Source of the DNA: an uncultured Tenacibaculum sp.
GTDB taxonomy: Bacteria > Bacteroidota > Bacteroidia > Flavobacteriales > Flavobacteriaceae
Length of the DNA stretch: 46,991 nt
Direction: 5' to 3'
NCBI GenBank assembly: GCA_937922085.1
Contig: CAKZVD010000104.1
Span: 1-46,991 of the forward strand
The notes under the pieces are model-generated. The model was not told the DNA's origin, searched no databases, and was given only the letters and a program-made list of their open reading frames with translations. The position numbers were made by a program, and so were the translations under genes. Positions 8,100 through 17,131 of the stretch are shown one piece after another; the stretch's first letter is position 1, and each line of letters opens with the position of its first letter.

Positions 8100-10316
8100 A
8101 TGAAGTACAGTGCAACTATAGAAGAAGAGAATAAGGAAATAGCAAATCGATACAAAGATTTACTAAAAGGTACTTATCAAACATTATCAGAGAATGATAA
8201 AAAATTAATTCGTAAAGCTTTTGAAGTTGCGGTAGAAGCACACTCTAAACAAAGAAGAAAATCTGGAGAACCCTATATATTTCATCCTATAGCTGTAGCT
8301 AAAATAGTTGCTTACGAAATTGGTTTAGGCGCCACCTCTATAGCCGCTGCACTTTTACATGATGTTGTAGAAGACACTCATTATACCGTAGAAGATATGG
8401 AGCAGTTGTTTGGTGAGACTGTTGCTCGTATTGTAAGTGGATTAACCAAAATATCTCGTTTAAAACAAGATCAAGATTACTCTATTCAAGCAGAGAATTT
8501 TCGAAAAATGCTACTTACTTTACATGATGATGTTCGTGTAATTTTAATTAAGATAGCCGATAGATTGCACAATATGCAAACTATGGATGCTATGCCTCTT
8601 CACAAACAAGTAAAAATAGCTTCAGAGACTCTTTATATCTACGCTCCCCTAGCCCATCGTTTAGGTTTATACAATATAAAAACTGAGTTAGAAGATTTAG
8701 GTTTAAAATATACCGAACCTGAAGTATATAATGATATTCTTCTAAAAATTAAACAAAGTAAAGAAGAACAACAAAAATACATAGATCTTTTTAATTCTAA
8801 AATAAGAGAAGCCTTAGACAACGAAGGCTTTAAATACGAAATTAAAGGACGTTTTAAATCTATCTTTTCTATAAGAAGAAAGATGCGTAAACAAAATGTT
8901 TCTTTTGACGAAGTGTATGATAAATTTGCAATACGAATTATTTACACACCAACTTCTGAAGATGAAAAATTCGATGCTTGGAAAATTTATTCTATTGTAA
9001 CCGATTTTTACAAACCAAACCCTTCTAGATTAAGAGATTGGATTTCTCAACCAAAATCTACCGGATATGAAGCATTACACGTTACCGTTATTGGTCCAGA
9101 AGCAAAATGGGTTGAAGTACAAGTTCGTTCTGAAAGAATGGATGAAATTGCTGAAAAAGGATATGCTGCTCATTTTAAGTATAAACAAGGTAATGTAAGT
9201 GAAAACGGTTTAGAAGGTTGGTTAAATAGATTGAAAGAAACTTTAGAAAACAATACTTTAAATGCAGTAGATTTTGTTGAAGATTTTAAACTAAATCTAT
9301 ACGCTAAAGAGATATATGTATTTACACCTAAAGGAGATTTAAAGTCCTTACCAAAAGGAGGATCTGCCTTAGATTTTGCTTTCGCGATACACACAGATGT
9401 TGGGTTAAAATGTAGAGGAGCAAAAGTAAACGGAAAACTTGTACCCTTAAGTCATGAACTAAAAAGTGGAGATCAAGTTGATATTTTAACTTCCTCAACA
9501 AACAAACCAAATGCACGTTGGTTAGATTTTGTAATGACAGCTAGAGCGCGAACAAAAATTAAATCGGCATTAAAAGCTGATGAAAAGAAAATAGCTGAAG
9601 AAGGGAAAGCTGTACTTATAAGAAAAATGCGTCATTTAAAAATTAATTATGACGAAAAATTAGCGCATGAAATTGCTAGCTTCTTTAACTTAAAAACTAG
9701 TTTTGATTTATTTTACAGAATAGGAAATGGAGCTATTGATAATACACAACTTAAAGAGTTTGTAACTCAAAGAAGTAGCCCTATTATGAGTTTCTTTAAA
9801 AATACATTTAAAAGAAATGCTCATAAAAGTATTACTGATGATGAAGAAGTTACTAATAAATATGATGCTTTAGTTTTTGGACAAGAAGAGGAAAAATTAG
9901 AATACTCTTTATCGGTATGTTGTAAACCTATTCCTGGTGATGCTGTTTTTGGTTTTGTTACTATTAATGATGGTATAAAAGTGCACAAAAACAATTGCCC
10001 TAATGCTATTTCTTTACAATCTAATTTTGCGTACCGAATTATAAAATCTAAATGGATAGATTCTACTAAACAAGAATTTTCTGCAATCTTAAAAATTAGT
10101 GGTGTAGATAATAAAGGAATTGTAAGTAATATTACACGAATTATATCTAGTAATATGGATGTTTTTATAAATACAATTAATATCTCTGGAAACGCAGGAA
10201 TCTTTGAAGGTAAAATCTCTTTAACCGTAAAAAACAGAAATCAAGTTACAAAACTTATTAACAGTATTAAAAAAGTTGAAGGTGTACAAAAGGTTCAGCG
10301 TGTTAATAGTTTATAA
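8100..10316 (+). CDS. Bifunctional (p)ppGpp synthetase/hydrolase (RelA/SpoT homologue)
   Basis: 738 residues, usual length for the long RSH enzyme. An HD hydrolase domain at about 45-170 has HDVVEDT (His87-Asp88) and RLHNMQTM, both intact. The synthetase domain at about 230-360 has YDKFAIRI, then RLRDWISQPKSTGYEALH and VEVQVRS. A TGS domain begins about 395 (IYVFTPKGD), a conserved Cys region (SVCCKPIPGDAV) lies near 605, and an ACT domain covers roughly 660-738. With both active sites intact it should make and degrade the alarmone and act as the cell's main stringent-response enzyme. It is followed by the fur-like gene and purA, a gene order I know from Flavobacteriaceae, so purine synthesis and (p)ppGpp turnover are neighbours. 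Confidence 0.95.
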   Translation: MKYSATIEEENKEIANRYKDLLKGTYQTLSENDKKLIRKAFEVAVEAHSKQRRKSGEPYIFHPIAVAKIVAYEIGLGATSIAAALLHDVVEDTHYTVEDMEQLFGETVARIVSGLTKISRLKQDQDYSIQAENFRKMLLTLHDDVRVILIKIADRLHNMQTMDAMPLHKQVKIASETLYIYAPLAHRLGLYNIKTELEDLGLKYTEPEVYNDILLKIKQSKEEQQKYIDLFNSKIREALDNEGFKYEIKGRFKSIFSIRRKMRKQNVSFDEVYDKFAIRIIYTPTSEDEKFDAWKIYSIVTDFYKPNPSRLRDWISQPKSTGYEALHVTVIGPEAKWVEVQVRSERMDEIAEKGYAAHFKYKQGNVSENGLEGWLNRLKETLENNTLNAVDFVEDFKLNLYAKEIYVFTPKGDLKSLPKGGSALDFAFAIHTDVGLKCRGAKVNGKLVPLSHELKSGDQVDILTSSTNKPNARWLDFVMTARARTKIKSALKADEKKIAEEGKAVLIRKMRHLKINYDEKLAHEIASFFNLKTSFDLFYRIGNGAIDNTQLKEFVTQRSSPIMSFFKNTFKRNAHKSITDDEEVTNKYDALVFGQEEEKLEYSLSVCCKPIPGDAVFGFVTINDGIKVHKNNCPNAISLQSNFAYRIIKSKWIDSTKQEFSAILKISGVDNKGIVSNITRIISSNMDVFINTINISGNAGIFEGKISLTVKNRNQVTKLINSIKKVEGVQKVQRVNSL

Positions 10317-10359
10317 ATATATTCTTCATTACTGCTCTTTTTTTATTGATAAATTAACG

Positions 10360-10367
10360 TAAATTTG
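10360..10367 (+). promoter_or_regulatory. TAnnTTTG -7 element before the fur-like gene
   Basis: TAAATTTG, 23 bases before the ATG. No convincing -33 TTG at standard spacing. It suggests the regulator can be transcribed apart from rel. Confidence 0.45.
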
Positions 10368-10390
10368 TCTTTTGGTAAAAATTTATAAAT

Positions 10391-10840
10391 ATGAGCAGTT
10401 CAGCTGAAAATCAAGAAATAGTAAAAAAGGTTTTCACATCTTTCTTAGAAGAAAATAAGCATCGTAAAACACCTGAGCGTTATGCTATTTTACAAGAAAT
10501 ATATGAAGCTGACGAACATTTCGATATAGAATCTTTATATATAAAGATGAAAAATAAGAATTATCGTGTTAGTAGAGCTACATTATACAATACTATGGAC
10601 TTACTTTTAGACTGTGGTTTGGTACGTAAACACCAATTTGACGGTCAATCTATGGCTCGTTATGAAAAAAGTTATTTCGATAAAAATCATGATCATGTTA
10701 TTTTAACAGATACTGGTGAGGTTAAAGAATTTTGCGACCCACGTATTCAGGTTATTAAAAAAACTATTGAAGAAGTATTTGATATCGATATTCATAATCA
10801 CTCTCTTTATTTTTATGGAACAAAAAAGAGCAAAAAATAA
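10391..10840 (+). CDS. Fur-family transcriptional regulator
   Basis: 149 residues. A winged-helix DNA-binding half (residues 1-85; [14 protein letters not shown], then [19 protein letters not shown]) is followed by a dimerisation half. [16 protein letters not shown] replaces the usual HHDHLIC..CGKV.EF, so the first Cys-x-x-Cys of the structural zinc site is absent; only Cys in EFCDPRIQ remains in this half, with no C-terminal CxxC. The metal-sensing His/Asp/Glu positions (HDH, E in VKEF, later HNH) are kept. It may sense iron, peroxide or zinc; the sequence does not decide. It lies 31 bases before purA and is probably co-transcribed with it. Confidence 0.88.
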   Translation: MSSSAENQEIVKKVFTSFLEENKHRKTPERYAILQEIYEADEHFDIESLYIKMKNKNYRVSRATLYNTMDLLLDCGLVRKHQFDGQSMARYEKSYFDKNHDHVILTDTGEVKEFCDPRIQVIKKTIEEVFDIDIHNHSLYFYGTKKSKK

Positions 10841-10871
10841 ACTTAACAACACAATAACAACACACTAAATA

Positions 10872-12143
10872 ATGGCAGTAGATTTATTACTTGGTTTACA
10901 ATGGGGAGACGAAGGAAAAGGAAAAATTGTTGATGTTTTAACTAAAAACTATGACATAATTGCTCGTTTTCAAGGAGGTCCAAATGCAGGTCATACTCTT
11001 GAATTTGATGGTATAAAACATGTACTAAGAACAATTCCTTCAGGAATTTTTCATGATAAATCAATAAATGTAATTGGTAATGGTGTCGTTATCGACCCAG
11101 TAGTTTTTGTAAAAGAATTAGAAGGACTAGATCAGTTTAATATTGATTACAAAAAAAAGCTAATCATTTCTAGAAAAGCACATGTAATTTTACCAACACA
11201 TCGCTTATTAGATGCAGCTTCTGAAGCATCTAAAGGAAAAGCTAAAATTGGTTCTACTCTTAAAGGAATTGGCCCTACTTATATGGACAAAACCGGTAGA
11301 AATGGAATTCGTATTGGTGATTTAGAATTAAACGATTGGAAAGAAAAATATCGCTCTTTAGCTGATAAGCATGAGGCAATGATTGAATTTCACAATGTAG
11401 ATATTCAATATGATTTACAAGAATTAGAAACTGAATTTTTTGAGGCTGTAGAAACTTTAAAAACATTACAATTTATAGATTCTGAAGAGTATTTATACAA
11501 AGCACAACAAGAAGGCAAAACTATCTTAGCAGAAGGAGCGCAAGGTTCTTTATTAGATATTGACTTTGGTACCTATCCTTTTGTTACTTCTAGTAATACT
11601 ACAGCTGCTGGTGCTTGTACTGGTTTAGGAGTTGCTCCTAATAAAATTAAAGAAGTATTTGGTATTTTTAAAGCGTATACTACTCGTGTAGGTTCTGGTC
11701 CATTTCCAACTGAATTATTCGATGAAGTTGGTGCTGAAATGGCTAAAATCGGACATGAATTTGGTGCAGTAACAGGTCGCCCACGTCGTTGTGGTTGGCT
11801 AGATTTAGTTGCCCTAAAATATGCTTGTCAAGTAAACGGAGTTACGCAATTAATGATGATGAAAGGAGATGTTTTATCTGGTTTCGAAACTATTAAAGTA
11901 TGTACTTCTTACAAATACAAAGGAGAGGAAATTACACATTTACCTTACAATATAGATCCAGAAAACTTAACACCTGTATACTCTGAATATAAAGGTTGGT
12001 CTGAAGATTTAACTAAAATGACAGCAAAAGAAGAATTACCTAAAAATCTTTTAGATTATGTTCATTTTATTGAAAAAGAAACTGGAATTCCTATTAAAAT
12101 AGTTTCTGTAGGTCCAGATAGAAAGCAAACAATCTTAAGATAA
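10872..12143 (+). CDS. purA: Adenylosuccinate synthetase
   Basis: 423 residues, typical length. It joins IMP and aspartate with GTP to give adenylosuccinate, the first committed step to AMP. Visible signatures: GDEGKGK near 12-18, the GGPNAGHT segment with the catalytic His near 40, IGSTLKGIGPTYMDKTGR near 128, EGAQGSLLDIDFGTYPFVTS near 220 and TGRPRRCGWLD near 300. It lies 31 bases after the fur-like gene and ends at a long symmetrical terminator. Its position after rel fits the known link between (p)ppGpp and purine nucleotide levels. Confidence 0.97.
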   Translation: MAVDLLLGLQWGDEGKGKIVDVLTKNYDIIARFQGGPNAGHTLEFDGIKHVLRTIPSGIFHDKSINVIGNGVVIDPVVFVKELEGLDQFNIDYKKKLIISRKAHVILPTHRLLDAASEASKGKAKIGSTLKGIGPTYMDKTGRNGIRIGDLELNDWKEKYRSLADKHEAMIEFHNVDIQYDLQELETEFFEAVETLKTLQFIDSEEYLYKAQQEGKTILAEGAQGSLLDIDFGTYPFVTSSNTTAAGACTGLGVAPNKIKEVFGIFKAYTTRVGSGPFPTELFDEVGAEMAKIGHEFGAVTGRPRRCGWLDLVALKYACQVNGVTQLMMMKGDVLSGFETIKVCTSYKYKGEEITHLPYNIDPENLTPVYSEYKGWSEDLTKMTAKEELPKNLLDYVHFIEKETGIPIKIVSVGPDRKQTILR

Positions 12144-12158
12144 GTAGATTTTAATTTT

Positions 12159-12198
12159 ATATAAAAAAGGACTCAGTTAACTGAGTCCTTTTTTATAT
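12159..12198. terminator. Bidirectional terminator, 20-base perfect arms
   Basis: A perfect inverted repeat with 20-base arms centred at 12178/12179, having a GC-containing core (GGACTCAGTT / AACTGAGTCC) flanked by A6 and T6. It serves purA on the plus strand and the small membrane-protein gene on the minus strand. Confidence 0.9.
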
Positions 12199-12255
12199 CT
12201 ATTTTATTTCTATCTAAATTCGCTTTATAAAAAGTTTTTATTTAACTGTTTTCAA

Positions 12256-12435
12256 TTAATAGTTCCTTTTTTTAATAAATAAAAACCCAATAATTATCAT
12301 TACTGAACTAACAATTATATTTTCCCAGAATTGGTCAACATAACCTCCAAAACCATAAAAACCAGCATCTCTATAAAACAAAATCAGAGCTCCTATCAAG
12401 ATAAATAAAACTCCAATTATTTTATCTTTTTTCAT
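12256..12435 (-). CDS. Small two-helix membrane protein, unknown function
   Basis: 59 residues from ATG at 12435 to TAA at 12258-12256. Two hydrophobic helices (IIGVLFILIGALILFY, residues 6-21, and IIVSSVMIIIGFLFI, about 40-54) are joined by an aromatic Gly-rich loop (AGFYGFGGYVDQFW). The start is MKKDK and the end KKRNY, so both tails are positive, predicting a hairpin with both ends in the cytoplasm. No family recognised. It lies 108 bases downstream of the decarboxylase on the same strand and ends ahead of a terminator, which supports it being transcribed. Part of a 400-base region that otherwise holds only terminators and a GC-richer patch. Confidence 0.6.
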   Translation of the reverse strand: MKKDKIIGVLFILIGALILFYRDAGFYGFGGYVDQFWENIIVSSVMIIIGFLFIKKRNY

Positions 12436-12543
12436 AAAAACGTTTTTTTAATGAACTGCCTCTACCCAAGGGCAAGAAGTATCTACAAGCCCCTGCTTCT
12501 AGGTAATTTTATGATAATTAACCTTTTGTATGTCGTTCTTCGA

Positions 12544-13977
12544 TTAAACACTTTCAATTATCTCTTTACCATATGTTTCACACTGAGTCAATGTTTCTAA
12601 AATATCATCCATAGATGTTTTAGGGTTTATTAAACACATTCTTAAAACCACTTGCTTATTTAAAATAGTAGTTACTAAAACTGCCTCTTTAGATTCCATC
12701 ACTTTTTTAGAAATGTATTGATTAATAGCATCAATTTTTTCTTCTGTAAGCTTTATACCAATCGGGTTATATCTAAAATTAATAACCGCTAATGTTGCAG
12801 GAGAAACCACTTCCCATTCTCTACTCTTTCTTAAATGATCTTCTACTTTTTCTGTTAGTTCTATATTATAAGATACAGCCTCTCTAAAAGTATCTAATCC
12901 ATATGTTTTAATCGACATATAAAATTTAAGTGCTCGTAACCTACGTGTTAATTGAATACCATAGTCATAAAAATTAATTTCCGATTCATTCCCTTCAATA
13001 TCTCTTAAGTACTCAGGTTTTTCACTAAATGTATTACTTAACCAAGAAGCATCTTTTACTAATAAGCATCCTATTTCATAAGGTTGAAAAAACCACTTAT
13101 GAGGATCTACAGTTAAAGAATCCGCTCTATCAATACCTCGTAAAGCACGTGCTCCTTTTTTAGAAAGTATTGCTGCACCTCCATAAGCACCATCAATATG
13201 AAACCACATATTTTCATCCTCACAAATATCTGCAATATCATGTAAAGGATCTACAGTACCTGTATTGGTTGTTCCTGCTGAAGCGATAAAACAAAATGGT
13301 TGTAATCCTTTTAATTTATCTTTCGCAATTTCATTTTTTAGCTTGTTTATCCCTATTTTAAATTCAAAATCAGTAGGAATAATGCGTATCTGTTCTTTCT
13401 TAAACCCTAAAACACGTATTGCTTTAATATTTGAAGAATGTGCCTGATCTGATAAATAAATAATTGCTTTAGAAAAATCATCTCCACATTTAATTCTTCT
13501 CGCGGTAACTAATGCTGTTAAATTAGCTAAAGACCCTCCACTTGTAAAAATCCCTCCTCCTTTTTTAACAGGGAAATTATACATCTTCAACAACCAATTC
13601 ATGGTTACAATTTCTAACTCAGCTGCAGCTGGAGAAACAATCCATCCTCCAGAAAAAATATTAAATCCAGTAGCCAATGAATCTGCCATAGTACTTATAA
13701 AATTACTTGGCCCTGGAACAAAAGAATAAAATTTAGGATGAGAAGTTACATTACTGTTAGGGATTACATTATCCATAATAAAATTTAATACCTCATCTGG
13801 TGAAGAACCTTTTTCAGGAGCTTCTTGTAAAAAAATAGTATCCATTTCTTTTCGAGTAGCAGAAGTAACTGGCTTTTTATCTTCTAGTGTAGCCCAATGT
13901 TCAGCTATTAAATCAACGATTTTATAACCATATGCTTTCATTTCTTCTTTTGATAAATCAAAATGTCCTTTCATCAA
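12544..13977 (-). CDS. PLP-dependent group II (aromatic L-amino acid type) decarboxylase
   Basis: 477 residues, the family's usual length. The pyridoxal-phosphate sites are clear: TSGGSLANLTAL near 146, HIDGAYGGAA near 258 with the Asp that contacts the cofactor nitrogen, and SLTVDPHKWFFQPYE near 285 with the Schiff-base Lys. SHPKFYSFVPGPSN and SGGWIVSPAAAELE line the substrate pocket. The family removes the carboxyl of tyrosine, DOPA, tryptophan or related acids to give amines; the substrate is not readable here. There are two possible starts, Met1 and Met2; the first is given. It is divergent from the OstA-like gene, with a TAnnTTTG element on the minus strand at 14005-13998. Confidence 0.92.
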   Translation of the reverse strand: MMKGHFDLSKEEMKAYGYKIVDLIAEHWATLEDKKPVTSATRKEMDTIFLQEAPEKGSSPDEVLNFIMDNVIPNSNVTSHPKFYSFVPGPSNFISTMADSLATGFNIFSGGWIVSPAAAELEIVTMNWLLKMYNFPVKKGGGIFTSGGSLANLTALVTARRIKCGDDFSKAIIYLSDQAHSSNIKAIRVLGFKKEQIRIIPTDFEFKIGINKLKNEIAKDKLKGLQPFCFIASAGTTNTGTVDPLHDIADICEDENMWFHIDGAYGGAAILSKKGARALRGIDRADSLTVDPHKWFFQPYEIGCLLVKDASWLSNTFSEKPEYLRDIEGNESEINFYDYGIQLTRRLRALKFYMSIKTYGLDTFREAVSYNIELTEKVEDHLRKSREWEVVSPATLAVINFRYNPIGIKLTEEKIDAINQYISKKVMESKEAVLVTTILNKQVVLRMCLINPKTSMDDILETLTQCETYGKEIIESV

Positions 13978-13997
13978 CTTTACTATTTAATTTTATG

Positions 13998-14005
13998 CAA
14001 AATTA
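13998..14005 (-). promoter_or_regulatory. TAnnTTTG -7 element of the decarboxylase gene
   Basis: Minus-strand TAATTTTG, 20 bases upstream of the decarboxylase start. No clear -33 TTG. Confidence 0.45.
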
Positions 14006-14070
14006 GACAACTTAAAACCTCTTTAAAACTTAAATCTTAATTAATTTATTATATGATTAAGAAATTGGCA

Positions 14071-14122
14071 TACTCTTTTCATTATTTTTGTGCATTAAAT
14101 TATAAAAATAATGAAAAGAGTA
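14071..14122 (+). promoter_or_regulatory. 19-base perfect inverted repeat covering the OstA-like start codon
   Basis: The left arm at 14071-14089 (TACTCTTTTCATTATTTTT) is the exact reverse complement of 14104-14122, which includes the ATG at 14111. The spacer is 14 bases. The left arm also overlaps a TAnnTTTG element (TATTTTTG, 14083-14090). An mRNA starting upstream would bury the start codon in a 19-bp stem; one starting from this -7 element would lack the left arm. Confidence 0.75.
14083..14090 (+). promoter_or_regulatory. TAnnTTTG -7 element of the OstA-like gene
   Basis: TATTTTTG, 20 bases before the ATG. A TTG at 14065-14067 is only 15 bases upstream, short for a -33 element. Confidence 0.45.
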
Positions 14123-15736
14123 TTTCTTTTTATTTCAATAATAGCTGCAGTTAATCTTTTTTCTCAAGCAAAAAGAATTAAGATACTATCATCTAAGTTA
14201 ACAACTACAGATGAAGAAAGACTACCTGGCGCAACTATTTTAATTGGAGATGTTAGAGTTTCTCATGAAGGAGCTACTTTAGATTGTAAACGTGCTGTAC
14301 TTTATAAAGAAAAAAATCTTTTTAAAGCAGTTGGCGAAGTAGTTATAGAACAAGGAGATAGTATTATTCAATACTCAGATTTTGCAAACTATGATGCAAA
14401 TACTAAAATTGCTAAATCATGGGGTAATGTAGAAGTAAATGATAAAGAAATGAAACTTACTACAGATACCCTTTATTTTAACCGTAGTAAACAATTACTC
14501 TTTTACCCAACTAAAGGTAAAATTAGAGATAAGAAAAATACATTAACCAGTAATAAAGGTACCTATTACTTAAAAGATAAAAAGTTTACAGCCAAAACAA
14601 AAGTAAAGGTGGTAAACCCCGAAAATTTATTAAATTCAGATCATTTAGATTATTATACAAATTCTAACTTAGCTTATATTTATGGCCCTTCAACTGTTTT
14701 TAACCTAAAGGACAGTACAAAAATTTATGCAGAAAGAGGTTTTTTTGATACCAATACAGATATTTCTTATTTTGTTAAAAACGCAAAGCTTTATTTAAAA
14801 GAGAAAACCATAGAAGGAGATAGTTTATATTATGATAAACGTAAAGGTTTTGCATCTGCTAATAATCGAATTAAAGTAATCGATACTGTTCAAAAAACAG
14901 TTATAAAAGGTAATTATGCTGAAATTTTTGAATTGCAAGATTCCTTATTTATTATAAAAAAACCAGTGGCTATATCTATTTTAGAAAAAGATTCTCTTTA
15001 TATACATGGTGATACTATTCTAATGACAGGAAAAAAAGACAATAGAATTATACGAACTTACCATAATGTAAAAATTTTTAAAGAAAATCTTCAAGGTAAA
15101 TGTGATTCTATACATACAAACCAATCTACAGGACTTACAAGAATGTTTAAAAACCCTATTTTATGGTCAGGAAAAAGCCAAATTACAGGTGATAGTATTC
15201 AATTTTTAACAGATAAAGAAACAAACAAATTAGACTCTTTAAGAGTTTTAAAAAATGCTTTTATTATACAAAAAGACTCTATAGATCCAAATTTATTTAA
15301 TCAAATAAAAGGGCGGAACATTTATGGAAAATTTATCGATAATGATTTAAATACAATGTTAGTAAAAGGGAATGCTGAATCTTTATATTACAATAGAAAT
15401 GAAGATACTTTTAAGCTAGAAACCATTACTAAAGAAATAGCAAGTGATATTGAGTTTTTATTAGAAAAAAACGAAATTATACAAACAAAATATTTTAAAA
15501 AATCGGAAGGAAAAACATATCCACCTTCTGAATTCCCAGAAGAAGATAAAAAATTTCAAGGATTTATCTGGCGTGAAGAAGAACAACCAAAAACAATGGA
15601 AGATATTTTTATTAGAGATTCTGAAAAAACAAAATCTACAATAGAGAAAAAAAATAAAGATGTTGAAAAAGCTAAAGAAAAACTAAAAAAAGAAAACATA
15701 AAACGTAGTAAACTTATTGAAGAGGAAGAAGAATGA
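14111..15736 (+). CDS. OstA/LptA-like outer-membrane biogenesis protein
   Basis: 541 residues. A cleavable signal peptide (MKRVFLFISIIAAVNLFSQA) is followed by repeated beta-strand segments of the OstA type: GEVVIEQGDSIIQYSDFANY, WGNVEVNDKEMKLTTDTLYF, GKGTYYLKDK-like turns, and V.G...SLYYNR near 420. This is the architecture of the flavobacterial OstA-like family, related to LptA and the N-terminal domain of LptD, which carries lipopolysaccharide across the periplasm. The last 60 residues are highly charged and probably helical (Glu/Lys rich). The stop overlaps the start of the aminotransferase by 4 bases (ATGA), so the two are translationally coupled. Confidence 0.8.
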   Translation: MKRVFLFISIIAAVNLFSQAKRIKILSSKLTTTDEERLPGATILIGDVRVSHEGATLDCKRAVLYKEKNLFKAVGEVVIEQGDSIIQYSDFANYDANTKIAKSWGNVEVNDKEMKLTTDTLYFNRSKQLLFYPTKGKIRDKKNTLTSNKGTYYLKDKKFTAKTKVKVVNPENLLNSDHLDYYTNSNLAYIYGPSTVFNLKDSTKIYAERGFFDTNTDISYFVKNAKLYLKEKTIEGDSLYYDKRKGFASANNRIKVIDTVQKTVIKGNYAEIFELQDSLFIIKKPVAISILEKDSLYIHGDTILMTGKKDNRIIRTYHNVKIFKENLQGKCDSIHTNQSTGLTRMFKNPILWSGKSQITGDSIQFLTDKETNKLDSLRVLKNAFIIQKDSIDPNLFNQIKGRNIYGKFIDNDLNTMLVKGNAESLYYNRNEDTFKLETITKEIASDIEFLLEKNEIIQTKYFKKSEGKTYPPSEFPEEDKKFQGFIWREEEQPKTMEDIFIRDSEKTKSTIEKKNKDVEKAKEKLKKENIKRSKLIEEEEE

Positions 15737-16914
15737 AAAATGATTTTTTAAAATATCAGGCACAAACTACTCCTCACCCATTAGGCATTCAAATATCTCG
15801 AGCTAAAGGATGTTATATTTATGATACTGATGATAATTCTTATTTAGATTTTATTGCTGGAGTTTCCGCCAATAGCCTTGGACATTGTAATGAAAAAGTT
15901 AATGAAGCAATAATAGATCAAATAAACACGTATACACATGTAATGGTTTATGGTGAGTTTATTCAAGAGCCTCAACTAAATTTATGTAAAATACTTGCTA
16001 AATCATTACCTAAACCTCTAAATTCTGTTTATTTAGTTAATTCTGGTACAGAGGCTACTGAAGGCGCTCTTAAATTAGCCAAAAAATATACAAATAGAGC
16101 AGAAATTATTGCTGCAAAAAATGCGTATCATGGTAATACAGCTGGTGCAATGAGTGTTTGTGGAGCAGAACAACAAAACAGTGCTTTTAGGCCTTTAATA
16201 CCAGGAACTCAATTTATACAATTTAATAACGAAGAAGCATTAGATAAAATAACTACTAAAACTGCAGGAGTTATATTAGAAACTATTCAAGGTGGTGCTG
16301 GTTTTATAGAGCCTAAAAATAACTTTCTTAAGAAAATAAAAGAACAATGTGATAAAGTTGGTGCTTTATTAATTTTAGATGAAATACAAACAGGTATAGG
16401 AAGAACAGGTAAGTTTTGGGGATTTGAAAATTATGATGTAATTCCTGATATTATTATTACTGGAAAAGGTTTAGGCGGTGGAATGCCTATTGGAGCTTTT
16501 ATTTCTTCTAAAAAAATAATGGATTCATTAAAAGACAATCCGAAATTAGGACATATTACAACTTTCGGAGGACATCCTGTTATTGCAGCAGCAAGTTTAG
16601 CTACTGTAAAGGAAATATCAACATCAAATATTATAGAGGAAACTCTTAGAAAAGAGCAAATTATACGACAAAACTTACAACACCCATTAATAAAAGAAAT
16701 AAGAGGTAAAGGTTTAATGTTAGCCTTAATAATGGAATCTTCAGAGATAGTAGATACTGTAATTTTAACTGCATTAAAACAGCATTTAATTTTATTTTGG
16801 TTATTGTATGAAAAAAAAGCAATTAGAATTACACCTCCTTTAACTATATCTGATAAAGAGTTAATAAAAGGGTGCAAAATTTTAACAAAAATTTTAAACA
16901 ATATAGCAAATTAA
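15733..16914 (+). CDS. Class III aminotransferase (acetylornithine/ornithine type)
   Basis: 393 residues, PLP-dependent fold type I. Visible motifs: DTDDNSYLDFIAGVSANSLGH near 32, LVNSGTEATEGALKLA near 100, AYHGNTAGAM near 134, LILDEIQTGIGRTG near 218 with the cofactor Asp, and TGKGLGGGMPIGAF near 247 with the Schiff-base Lys. The family transfers the amino group from an omega-amine or amino acid to 2-oxoglutarate. It resembles the acetylornithine group, but there is no arginine-biosynthesis context here. It overlaps the OstA-like gene by 4 bases, a pairing seen in flavobacteria whose meaning is unclear. Terminated by the hairpin at 16968. Confidence 0.88.
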   Translation: MKNDFLKYQAQTTPHPLGIQISRAKGCYIYDTDDNSYLDFIAGVSANSLGHCNEKVNEAIIDQINTYTHVMVYGEFIQEPQLNLCKILAKSLPKPLNSVYLVNSGTEATEGALKLAKKYTNRAEIIAAKNAYHGNTAGAMSVCGAEQQNSAFRPLIPGTQFIQFNNEEALDKITTKTAGVILETIQGGAGFIEPKNNFLKKIKEQCDKVGALLILDEIQTGIGRTGKFWGFENYDVIPDIIITGKGLGGGMPIGAFISSKKIMDSLKDNPKLGHITTFGGHPVIAAASLATVKEISTSNIIEETLRKEQIIRQNLQHPLIKEIRGKGLMLALIMESSEIVDTVILTALKQHLILFWLLYEKKAIRITPPLTISDKELIKGCKILTKILNNIAN

Positions 16915-16967
16915 TCCGCGTTCTATAAGTGTCTATTATAGTTGATTGGGGATATTATTAACTATTG

Positions 16968-17003
16968 AAAATCGGTCAAATATTATTTTTGGCCGATTTT
17001 TTT
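16968..17003 (+). terminator. Intrinsic terminator after the aminotransferase
   Basis: A 13-bp stem with one T-G pair (AAAATCGGTCAAA / TTTGGCCGATTTT), a 7-base loop and a T tail. Confidence 0.85.
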
Positions 17004-17131
17004 ATACCCTTATTTCAACCTCTTACAAAAAAACATTACGCTAATTACTTATTATTAAACGTTTATGACAAATAACATAACCTAAACACTTTTCTTTTCT
17101 ACTTTTAAAGTACCCAATAAAAAAATTAATA

